Shown: piece after piece, positions 53,145-61,152 of the stretch | Numbering within the stretch: position 1 is the first letter of the stretch | Layout: every line of letters starts with the position of its first letter | Source of the DNA: Algoriphagus hitonicola | GTDB lineage: Bacteria; Bacteroidota; Bacteroidia; Cytophagales; Cyclobacteriaceae | NCBI RefSeq assembly: GCF_900113375.1 | Contig: NZ_FOPC01000005.1 | Coordinates: 124,001-188,000 of the forward strand | Reading direction: 5' to 3' | DNA: 64,000 nt | Notes under the pieces: model-generated | Told to the model about the DNA's origin: nothing | Databases searched by the model: none | Seen by the model: only the letters and a program-made list of their open reading frames with translations | Translations under genes and position numbers: made by a program

Positions 53145-55505
53145 ATGCTCTCCCACTACCTTCTTCTTGCTATTCGGAACTTTTCCAAATTCAAGTCCAT
53201 CTTTATCATTAACCTGATGGGATTAGCACTTGGGTTGACTACGGTGATTTTGATTTCGCTTTGGGTCAAAGATGAATTAAGCATCAATCGCTATCATGAG
53301 CATTCCGATCGGATTTACTCGGTCATGACCAATCATGATAATTCCGGAGGAATGGTGACTTGGAATCTCACGCCTGCAGAAATGCCTGAGGCCATGAAAG
53401 CGGACCTTCCCCAAGTGGAAAAATCGGCCGGAGTTTCTCCTTTTATCAAGGGAATGGCTTTTGATTCGGGAAAGGAGAAAATAGAGGCAGCGGGTTTTTT
53501 TGTGGATCAGGACTACTTGGAGATTTTCAGTCATGAATTTATCATTGGCAATCAATCCAAGGCACTGTCCGGAATCAATTCCATTGCCCTGTCTGAATCT
53601 TTGGCCAATGCACTCTTTGGCTCTCCTCAAAATGCCATCGGAAAATCACTGAAATGGCAGGTTTTTGATTTTGGGAATGAGGTGGAGGTCACCGGAGTCT
53701 ATCGGGATTTTGGATCGCTTGATGTGGAAAAACCGGAGTTTTTGATGGCTTATCCCTTTTTCTTACAAATGCTCGGTGATGGAGCACATTGGGATAATTA
53801 CAACTCGTCTACGGTATTGTTGCTCCGCGAAGGAACGGATATCGCAGCCTTCAATTCACAGATTGCTGATTTCATCAAAGAAAGGGCAGAAGGATCCAAT
53901 GTCACTCCATTTGTTCAGCTATTTGCAGACACCTATTTGTATGGAACCTATGAAGGTGGAAAAGTAGCAGGAGGACGGATCAATTACGTTTGGATTTTCT
54001 CAGGGATTGCCTTGTTCATTCTCCTGATTGCCTGTATCAATTTTATGAATTTATCCACTGCCCGATCAGGGGCAAGGGCAAAGGAAATCGGGGTGAAAAA
54101 GTCAATGGGAGCTTCCCGAACCGGGATTTTTGGACAGTTTATGGTCGAATCGTTGGTCATGACATTTTTGGCCTTGGTGATCGCTATTCTTGCCGTTTAC
54201 CTCCTGCAGCCGCTTTTTAGTCAAGTTACCCTAAAGCAGTTGAGTTTGGATATGAACGTGGAGGTAATCTTCATTTTGTTTGGAATTTGGGTTTTCACCA
54301 GTTTAATCGTAGGAATATATCCCTCGCTTTATTTATCCCGATTTAAGCCAGTTCAGATTATGCAAATCAATCTGAAAGGAAGTCTTGGAGAATTGATCGC
54401 CAGAAAAGGACTGGTAGTTTTCCAGTTTGGAATTTCCATGTTATTAATCATTGGAGTAGTGGTGATTGGTAAACAAATGAATTATATACAGAATCAAAAT
54501 CTGGGATATGATCAATCCCATCTGTTGAAAATTCCTTCAGAGTCTATTCCAAAATCCCAGATAAATACTGTTTTGGATCAAGTCAAAGCTATTCCTGGAG
54601 TAGAAAATGCGTCAAGTCTTACGCATCCGCTGGTTGGGCTGGCAAGCTCTACCATCGGACTTTCCTGGGATGGGAAAAATCCCAATGAGCAGGTGAAGTT
54701 TGAAAACATCACGGTGAACATGGGTTTGATCGAAACGATGGATTTTGAGTTGGTAGCAGGGAGATCTTTTTCTCAGGAATATGGAGAGGAGAAGGCCAAA
54801 CTCATCCTAAACGAGTCCGCTGTTGAAACCATTGGTTTTGAAGAGCCTGTAGGTCAAATGGTAAATCTATGGGGGGATGACATGGAAATAATTGGCGTGA
54901 TAAAGGACTTTCATTTCGAATCACTAAAAGAAACCGTGAAGCCTGCTTTTTTGAAATATGATCCAGGCTTCGCCCAAAATATCTTGGTCCGAATCCAGTC
55001 CGAAAATCAACCGGAAACCATCGCGGAAGTCACCGCCATATTCCAAAATCTTCTCGGACAGAAACCCACCGTATCATTTATGGATGAATCCTATCAAGCA
55101 TTATATCTTCAGGAGCAGCGGGTTTCCGCACTGGCCGAATACTTTGGGATAGTCGCTATTTTCCTTTCCTGTCTGGGACTATTTGGTTTGGCGGCATTTA
55201 CTGCCGAAAGTCGAAAAAAAGAAATAGGAGTACGCAAAGTTCTGGGTGAATCCATAGGAGGCATTTTGAATTTAATTACTGTGGACTTTATCAAATTGGT
55301 CGCAATTGCTATTCTGACAACACTACCTCTCGGTTGGTATTTCGCCAATTCCTGGCTGGAAACCTATGCTTATCAAACCAATCTGAGCTGGTGGGTTTTT
55401 GTAGGTTCGGGTTTGCTTTTGATTCTTGTTGCCTTGATGACTGTGGGCTTTCAGGCCTACAAAGCTGCGGCTTCTAATCCGGTTCATTCCCTTCGAAATG
55501 ACTGA
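53145..55505 (+). CDS. FtsX/MacB-type ABC permease 1
   Basis: 786 residues, a fused double permease. First half: TM1 at 15-40 (FIINLMGLALGLTTVILISLWV), MacB_PCD periplasmic domain (YHEHSDRIYSVM ...), then a three-helix FtsX unit with CINFMNLSTARSGARAKEIGVKKSMGAS. Second half: another TM (GLVVFQFGISMLLIIGVVVIG), a second periplasmic domain, and a last FtsX unit with LSCLGLFGLAAFTAESRKKEIGVRKVLG. It ends SNPVHSLRND, the usual end of the family. This type probably extrudes or releases lipids or peptides with the adaptor and ATPase encoded just upstream. Confidence 0.9.
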   Translation: MLSHYLLLAIRNFSKFKSIFIINLMGLALGLTTVILISLWVKDELSINRYHEHSDRIYSVMTNHDNSGGMVTWNLTPAEMPEAMKADLPQVEKSAGVSPFIKGMAFDSGKEKIEAAGFFVDQDYLEIFSHEFIIGNQSKALSGINSIALSESLANALFGSPQNAIGKSLKWQVFDFGNEVEVTGVYRDFGSLDVEKPEFLMAYPFFLQMLGDGAHWDNYNSSTVLLLREGTDIAAFNSQIADFIKERAEGSNVTPFVQLFADTYLYGTYEGGKVAGGRINYVWIFSGIALFILLIACINFMNLSTARSGARAKEIGVKKSMGASRTGIFGQFMVESLVMTFLALVIAILAVYLLQPLFSQVTLKQLSLDMNVEVIFILFGIWVFTSLIVGIYPSLYLSRFKPVQIMQINLKGSLGELIARKGLVVFQFGISMLLIIGVVVIGKQMNYIQNQNLGYDQSHLLKIPSESIPKSQINTVLDQVKAIPGVENASSLTHPLVGLASSTIGLSWDGKNPNEQVKFENITVNMGLIETMDFELVAGRSFSQEYGEEKAKLILNESAVETIGFEEPVGQMVNLWGDDMEIIGVIKDFHFESLKETVKPAFLKYDPGFAQNILVRIQSENQPETIAEVTAIFQNLLGQKPTVSFMDESYQALYLQEQRVSALAEYFGIVAIFLSCLGLFGLAAFTAESRKKEIGVRKVLGESIGGILNLITVDFIKLVAIAILTTLPLGWYFANSWLETYAYQTNLSWWVFVGSGLLLILVALMTVGFQAYKAAASNPVHSLRND

Positions 55506-55612
55506 TCCAAATCGGTCGATATTTTTGGTCGATTTCGAACGAAATTGTCCATTATATTCACATGGAATCTTACAAAAACAGGCTTTAAAGGGTTGATTTA
55601 GGCTTTTTGGAA

Positions 55613-55628
55613 TGGCATAAAACGTGAA
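55613..55628 (+). promoter_or_regulatory. Sigma54-like element before permease 2 (variant)
   Basis: TGGCAT-AAAAC-GTGAA keeps the -24 GG and the spacing but has TGA in place of TGC at -12. It lies 57 bases before the ATG at 55686. The same variant recurs at 58169 and 60802. A possible half-dyad with GTCC lies at 55547-55550. Confidence 0.45.
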
Positions 55629-55685
55629 ATTAAATTCACATCTACTTGAACGACAAGAAACCCAATTTCAATTTATCCCAAGACT

Positions 55686-58055
55686 ATGTTTGCTAATTAT
55701 TTGAAAATCGCACTTAGAGGCTTTGCCAAACACCGGCTGACTTTCTTTATCAACACACTAGGACTTTCACTTGGTCTTTGGGCGGCTATTTTGATTGGGC
55801 TTTGGATCAAAAGTGAGTTTGAAGTGGGAAGAGGCCTACCGGATTCTGATCAGGTATTTCGGGTCATGGAGCATCAGACCTATGGAGATCAGGTTTTCAC
55901 TTTTCCTTCTACTCCTGGGGTTTTGGCTGAAGCTATGAAAGAAAATTTATCCGAGGTGGAGCATGCTGCCACCTATACTTGGAATGAGGAGCACTTGTTT
56001 GTGCATGAGGAAAATAAAATCAAGTTGAATGGCTTGTATGCGGGACCTGATTATCTAAAGATTTTTCAATTTCCATTACTTGCTGGAAACAGGGAATCGG
56101 CACTCTCAGATAAATCCCATATCGTCTTGACCGAGTCTGCGGCGATCAAATTATTTGGGAAACTGGATGTATTGGGAGAGCAGGTAGAGTTGATTTCAAA
56201 TGAAGAAACTGAGCTTTATTTGGTGGAGGGCATACTAGCTGACCCCGGAGAAAAGGCGGAGTCCAAGTTTGAATACATTTTGCCGTATCAGGTTCTATTC
56301 GACAAGCCCTACAACGAATGGCTCAAGCACTGGGGAAATAATGGACCGAGCACAATCTTAAAATTACAGGCGGGTACCGACCCGGATCAGTTTTCGGCTT
56401 CCATCAAAAACTTCATCAAAGATCGCATGGAAGGCAGTCATGTGGAATTGTTCGTTTTTCCCCAAAGTGATATGTATCTCTACGGTTCGTGGAAAGATGG
56501 GATTTTGCAGGAAGGTAGAATCAAAACCGTAAAGCTTTTTGCCCTAATCGGATTTTTTATCCTCATCATAGCCTGCATCAATTTCATGAATCTATCTACC
56601 GCCAAATCTCAAAAGAGAGCCAAAGAGGTGGGAGTCAGAAAGGTGTCAGGAGCTGATCGAAAGTCATTGATCTATCAGTTTTTGAGCGAGTCTCTGTTGA
56701 TTACGCTGTTTTCGGGTTTTTTGGCGCTGTTGCTCGTTCAGGGGACCTTGCCAGTTTTTAATCAACTCACCGGAAAGGATCTGATCATTCCATTTTTGGA
56801 CTTGGCTTTCTGGCTTCAATTCATCGGAATTTTACTCTTTACTGGACTGATAGCCGGTAGCTATCCGGCGTTTTATCTTTCGGCCACCAAGGTGGTATCG
56901 GTGTTCAAAAATCATTTGAAGGGAAGTAAAAATGTGATTTTGGCCAGAAAGGGATTGGTTTTATTTCAGTTTGTTTTGGCCACTGGACTGATCGTTTCAA
57001 CAGTGGTGATTTTTCAGCAGATCAACTATGCCCTCAATCAGGATTTGGGTTATGAAAAAGACCAGTTGATTGCCCTATCTCTGGAGGGTCAGTTACTCGA
57101 AAAGTATGATATTTTCAAAAGCCGGATCGAATCCATTCCGGAAGTCGGCTCGATGTCAAGAGCGCTTCACAGTATGATGGGGAGAAGTAATAATACCGGC
57201 GGGTTGGATTGGGAAGGAAAGGACCCGGATTTCAATGCCTTGTTTGAGCGATTTCGGGTGGATTATGATTTTTTGGAAACGATGGGAATGCAGCTCGTCA
57301 GCGGGGAAGATTTCTCAAGAGAAAGAGGTTCGGATTCCATTGGTACAGTGATTTTAAATGAAAAGGCTTTTCAAATTATCACCCAAAATAATCCAGAAAA
57401 CCGATCAGTGAATATCAACGGAGACGATCGGGAAGTAATAGGAGTAGTCAAGGATTTTCACTTCCAGAGTTTGCATGATGCCATGGAACCCGCATTCATT
57501 ATTCTTGAACCGCAATTTGCCGAAAATGCCTTTATCCGAGTGAAATCAGGCGATATGAAACAGACCTTGGCATCCATTCAGCAAGTAGCCGAGGAACTAA
57601 ACCCTTTGTTCCCGTTTAGCTACCAGTTTATGGATGAAAATTACGCTAGGATGTATCAGGACGATGTTCGTCTTCGGGATTTGGCCAAATACTTCAGCAT
57701 GTTAACTATTTTGATTTCCTGCTTAGGGTTATTGGGACTTTCGGCTCATGTGGCGGAGCAAAAAACCAAAGAAATTGGAATTCGAAAAGTCTTGGGAGCT
57801 TCCACTTGGTCGATTTTGACGGTGATTAATCGTGAGTTTATTTCCATTGTAATGCTGTCCATATTCATCGGTTCTGCGATGGCTTTTTGGCTGATGCGGG
57901 ATTGGCTGGAAGGGTATGCCTATCGGATAGATTTTGAGTGGTGGTTTATTCCCTTGGCCGCTGCAGTGATTCTCGGAATTGCTTTGCTTACCGTGGGGAT
58001 ACAATCGCTCAAAGCAGCACGTTCCAATCCAGTTCATGCCATAAAATCCGAATAA
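55686..58055 (+). CDS. FtsX/MacB-type ABC permease 2
   Basis: 789 residues with the same two-unit plan: TM1 FINTLGLSLGLWAAILIGLWI, periplasmic domain, CINFMNLSTAKSQKRAKEVGVRKVSGADR, a middle TM (GLVLFQFVLATGLIVSTVVIF), second periplasmic domain, and LISCLGLLGLSAHVAEQKTKEIGIRKVLGAS, ending RSNPVHAIKSE. It is a diverged paralogue of the neighbouring permeases. It has its own upstream region with a variant -24/-12 element and is followed by a dyad and a terminator, so it can be expressed as its own unit. Confidence 0.9.
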   Translation: MFANYLKIALRGFAKHRLTFFINTLGLSLGLWAAILIGLWIKSEFEVGRGLPDSDQVFRVMEHQTYGDQVFTFPSTPGVLAEAMKENLSEVEHAATYTWNEEHLFVHEENKIKLNGLYAGPDYLKIFQFPLLAGNRESALSDKSHIVLTESAAIKLFGKLDVLGEQVELISNEETELYLVEGILADPGEKAESKFEYILPYQVLFDKPYNEWLKHWGNNGPSTILKLQAGTDPDQFSASIKNFIKDRMEGSHVELFVFPQSDMYLYGSWKDGILQEGRIKTVKLFALIGFFILIIACINFMNLSTAKSQKRAKEVGVRKVSGADRKSLIYQFLSESLLITLFSGFLALLLVQGTLPVFNQLTGKDLIIPFLDLAFWLQFIGILLFTGLIAGSYPAFYLSATKVVSVFKNHLKGSKNVILARKGLVLFQFVLATGLIVSTVVIFQQINYALNQDLGYEKDQLIALSLEGQLLEKYDIFKSRIESIPEVGSMSRALHSMMGRSNNTGGLDWEGKDPDFNALFERFRVDYDFLETMGMQLVSGEDFSRERGSDSIGTVILNEKAFQIITQNNPENRSVNINGDDREVIGVVKDFHFQSLHDAMEPAFIILEPQFAENAFIRVKSGDMKQTLASIQQVAEELNPLFPFSYQFMDENYARMYQDDVRLRDLAKYFSMLTILISCLGLLGLSAHVAEQKTKEIGIRKVLGASTWSILTVINREFISIVMLSIFIGSAMAFWLMRDWLEGYAYRIDFEWWFIPLAAAVILGIALLTVGIQSLKAARSNPVHAIKSE

Positions 58056-58077
58056 TTTATTTATATGCTCAAATTAT

Positions 58078-58114
58078 TTGTCCGAAAGCGATCAAATTTT
58101 GAACATTACGGACA
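58078..58114. promoter_or_regulatory. Inverted GTCCG-N24-CGGAC site (probable activator site)
   Basis: TTGTCCG, 24 bases, then CGGACA. A site with the same arms and the same 24-base gap occurs at 60715-60750. The right arm ends 54 bases before a -24/-12-like element, a normal range for a sigma54 activator. Binding by the NtrC-like protein is inferred. Confidence 0.5.
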
Positions 58115-58130
58115 TAGGAAAATAATAAAA

Positions 58131-58165
58131 AATGCCCTCTGAATAGTCAGAAGGGCATTTTTTTG
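58131..58165 (+). terminator. Terminator of permease 2
   Basis: AATGCCCTCTGA / TCAGAAGGGCATT stem (one bulged base) with a short loop and a run of seven T. Confidence 0.8.
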
Positions 58166-58168
58166 TTT

Positions 58169-58184
58169 TGGAACATTCTGTGAA
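58169..58184 (+). promoter_or_regulatory. Sigma54-like element before permease 3 (variant)
   Basis: TGGAAC-ATTCT-GTGAA, directly after the terminator and 90 bases before the ATG at 58275. It has the same -12 variant (TGAA) as the other permease elements. Confidence 0.45.
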
Positions 58185-58274
58185 CTTACTGTTGCAACCT
58201 TTCTAACGGGGAATGCATCTCAATTAAAGAAGGCTAAACCAACTTTATACAACCCACTTTATCCCTCCAGCATT

Positions 58275-60695
58275 ATGTGGAAAAATTATTTAAAAATCGC
58301 CTACCGAAATCTGCTCAAAAATAAGATTTACTCCGGTATCAATGTCTTCGGTTTGAGTTTGGGAATGGCCGCCAGCTTTCTCATTTTGATTTATGTACTG
58401 GATGAATTGAGCTATGATAAATTTCATCCTGATGGAGAGCACATTTATCGGATCGGTATGCAGGGAAGCATGAATGGGAATGATTTTGATATGCCTTTTT
58501 CTCCTGCCCCAATGGCTCAGGCTATGGTAGACGAAATTCCTGAAGTAGAGGAAGCAACAAGAATCGGCGTGTTTAGAACAATGCCGATGCGCTATGAGGA
58601 AAAATCGTTTACCGAGCCGATCACGCTGGTCGTTGATCCTAATTTCTTCAATTTTTTTGGATTTAAATTACTAAAAGGAAATCCCAAAGAAGCACTGACT
58701 GGACCCGATAAAGTGATTCTTACAGAGTCTACTGCCAAGCGCTATTTTGGAGATCAAGAACCGATCGGAAAAGTTTTGTTGAGAGGTTCGGAGAAAACCG
58801 CCACTGAGGTGAGTGGGATTGTGGCAGATCCTCCTTATCATTCTCATTTAACTTTTGAAATGCTGCTTTCTGCTGACAGCTGGGGCTATATGAAAGATGA
58901 ACAATGGTCCTCAAACAACCTTTACACCTACTTTCGGATTCACTCAGAGGCCAATCCCCAAAATGCACAGGATGGGATCGATGGCTTTGTAACCAAGTAT
59001 TTTGGACCCGAAATCCAGCAGTTTCTGGGCATTTCTCTTGATGCATTTTTGGAGCAAGGAAACCGCTACGGGTATTCCTATATTCCTATGATGGACATCC
59101 ATCTATTTTCCGGTTCGGCAGATGATATCAAGCCGGGTGGAAATATTCAATACCTCTATATTTTTGGAGCCGTCGCTCTGTTTATCATTTTGATCGCCTG
59201 TATTAATTTCATGAATTTGGCTACAGCGAGAGCTTCTAGCCGGGCTAAAGAAGTGGGCGTCAGAAAAGCGATCGGAGCTCAAAAAAGCCGCTTAATCTAT
59301 CAGTTTCTCACCGAATCGATGCTTTACAGTCTGATATCTGGTTTATTGGCTTTGGTTTTTATCGTTCTCGCCTTAGCACCTTTTAATGGCTTGTCCGGAA
59401 AAGATTTGGGATTGGAATTGCTCACCAAACCCTATTTTCTGATTGGCTTGGTTTCTTTCATTCTCCTAGTGGGCGTATTGGCTGGTTCATATCCAGCATT
59501 TTACCTCACTTCATTTTCGCCAGTGGAGGTTTTGAAAGGCAAAATCAGAAGTGGAGTAAAGCGCTCCAATTTCCGAAATGGACTGGTGGTTTTTCAGTTT
59601 TTTATTTCGATCTGTTTGATTATCAGTAGCATGGTGGTTTATAAGCAGCTGCGTTTTATGCAGGAAAAAAACCTGGGATTCAATAAAGAGAATGTGGTGG
59701 ATTTGCTGCATACCCAGACCTTGGGGAAAAACGCAGAGGCTTTTAAACAGGAGCTGTTGAGTCAGACAGATTTTGTGTCCGCCAGCTTTGCCAATACCCT
59801 TCCTCCAAATATCGATTGGTCTTCGGTATTTAAAACCACGGACAGTCAGCAGGATTTTCTTTGTACACTCAATTTTGTGGACCATGATCAATTGCAAACT
59901 TTGGGATATGAGCTTGTAAAGGGAAGATTTTTCTCCCGGGATTTTCCCAGCGATACGGGCACTGTCGTACTGAATGAAACAGCCTTTCGGCAAATGGGCT
60001 GGACTGAACTGGACGGAAGCCAAAAAGTAAGCGGCTTTTGGAATGTCAACTCGGAGCCAGTGGCTCGGACGGTCGTTGGGGTCATCCGGGATTTCAATTT
60101 TGAAAGTTTGCGGACATCGGTGAGGCCTTTGATTATGACCTTGGGAACTGTCCCAAATAATGAAATGGCTATTCGGCTCCGTTCAGGGAATCCAGCCGAG
60201 AAAGTGGCTCTACTCGAGCAGATTTGGAAAAAGCACTCTGACGGAGCGCCTTTTGAATATTCGTTTATCGATTCCAATTTTCAAAGGCTATTTCAAGCCG
60301 AGCAAAAAATGGGGAATATCATATTGGTTTTCACCGTTTTGGCGATCAGTATTGCCTGTTTGGGATTATTTGGGTTAGCGGCCTACACCACTGAGCAGCG
60401 ATCCAAGGAAATCAGCATTCGTAAAGCCTTGGGAGCATCGATACCGCATTTGGTAACGATACTTAGCAAGGATTTTACCATCTTGGTCTTGATCGCTTTC
60501 GTATTTGCCGGACCTTTGGCCTATTACTTGATGAATAGTTTCTGGTTGGGGAATTTCGCTTACCGGATTGAAATTGGGATTTTCTTGATTTTACTTTCGG
60601 GATTAATGGCAATCCTGATAGCCTGGATTACGGTCAGTTATCAGAGTTTTAAAACAGCTGCCTCCAATCCCGTGGATTATTTAAAAAGTGAATAA
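58275..60695 (+). CDS. FtsX/MacB-type ABC permease 3
   Basis: 806 residues. TM1 GINVFGLSLGMAASFLILIYV, first periplasmic domain (DELSYDKFHPDGEHIYRIGM), CINFMNLATARASSRAKEVGVRKAIGAQKS, middle TM (GLVVFQFFISICLIISSMVVY), second periplasmic domain, and ISIACLGLFGLAAYTTEQRSKEISIRKALGASI; it ends SNPVDYLKSE. The opening MWKNYLKIAYRNLLKNKIYSGINVFGLSLG is nearly the same phrase as in permease 4, so these two are closer paralogues. Downstream are an inverted dyad and a sigma54-like element for the next unit. Confidence 0.9.
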   Translation: MWKNYLKIAYRNLLKNKIYSGINVFGLSLGMAASFLILIYVLDELSYDKFHPDGEHIYRIGMQGSMNGNDFDMPFSPAPMAQAMVDEIPEVEEATRIGVFRTMPMRYEEKSFTEPITLVVDPNFFNFFGFKLLKGNPKEALTGPDKVILTESTAKRYFGDQEPIGKVLLRGSEKTATEVSGIVADPPYHSHLTFEMLLSADSWGYMKDEQWSSNNLYTYFRIHSEANPQNAQDGIDGFVTKYFGPEIQQFLGISLDAFLEQGNRYGYSYIPMMDIHLFSGSADDIKPGGNIQYLYIFGAVALFIILIACINFMNLATARASSRAKEVGVRKAIGAQKSRLIYQFLTESMLYSLISGLLALVFIVLALAPFNGLSGKDLGLELLTKPYFLIGLVSFILLVGVLAGSYPAFYLTSFSPVEVLKGKIRSGVKRSNFRNGLVVFQFFISICLIISSMVVYKQLRFMQEKNLGFNKENVVDLLHTQTLGKNAEAFKQELLSQTDFVSASFANTLPPNIDWSSVFKTTDSQQDFLCTLNFVDHDQLQTLGYELVKGRFFSRDFPSDTGTVVLNETAFRQMGWTELDGSQKVSGFWNVNSEPVARTVVGVIRDFNFESLRTSVRPLIMTLGTVPNNEMAIRLRSGNPAEKVALLEQIWKKHSDGAPFEYSFIDSNFQRLFQAEQKMGNIILVFTVLAISIACLGLFGLAAYTTEQRSKEISIRKALGASIPHLVTILSKDFTILVLIAFVFAGPLAYYLMNSFWLGNFAYRIEIGIFLILLSGLMAILIAWITVSYQSFKTAASNPVDYLKSE

Positions 60696-60714
60696 ACGCC
60701 CTATTCTTTCTTAT

Positions 60715-60750
60715 CGTCCGTCAGCGGTCAAAATGGCTGCTGATCGGACA
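60715..60750. promoter_or_regulatory. Inverted GTCCG-N24-CGGAC site (probable activator site)
   Basis: CGTCCG, 24 bases, then CGGACA, with the same spacing as the site at 58078-58114. Its right arm ends 51 bases before the -24/-12-like element at 60802, against 54 bases in the other case. Confidence 0.5.
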
Positions 60751-60801
60751 ATAGATTCTGGTTAAATGGTTGATTTTGCAAGATTTAGCGGCCTTTTTCC
60801 T

Positions 60802-60817
60802 TGGCACAATTCCTGAA
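60802..60817 (+). promoter_or_regulatory. Sigma54-like element before the GIN-like relic and permease 4
   Basis: TGGCAC-AATTC-CTGAA has a perfect -24 half and the TGAA variant at -12. It lies 31 bases before the ATG of the decayed gene at 60849, and the permease 4 gene follows further down in the same direction. Confidence 0.5.
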
Positions 60818-60848
60818 TTCATTTAGTCATATATAGCCCAGTATCCTG

Positions 60849-61062
60849 ATGAAACTCAATTCTGTACTATTTTCATCGATTCTGTTTATGGCTGTTGTTT
60901 TTACGGTAAGAGCCCAAAATACAGAAACACGATCCCCCGGCACCTTTACCAAAATCGAAAACGGCGGAAGCTGGGATGTTCAAATCATTAAAGGATCTAC
61001 CGATGAAATCCTAAGAAAAAGGCATTGACATCTCCAACTCTTCGAAAGTAATCAAGCAATAA
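60849..61062 (+). pseudogene. Decayed head-GIN/DUF4097-like exported protein
   Basis: ATG 60849 opens MKLNSVLFSSILFMAVVFTV (signal peptide, ...VRAQ) and FTKIENGGSWDVQIIKGSTDEILRKRH with a stop at 61026-61028. In a shifted frame the DNA goes on as KGIDISNSSKVIKQ and stops at 61060-61062. The phrases resemble the first strands and a later strand of adhesin-type GIN (DUF2807/4097) proteins, which run to over 200 residues, so most of the middle has been deleted and the frame is broken. It sits behind a sigma54-like element, so the intact gene probably belonged to the same regulon. The rest of the 457-base gap up to permease 4 holds no further gene. Confidence 0.55.
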
Positions 61063-61152
61063 TATATTAAATCCCAGCCCTATGAATGAATGAAAAGTGT
61101 CCTTAATCTCAATTTTGTGGCACTTTTTGTTTTTAAACTAGCCTCATGATGC

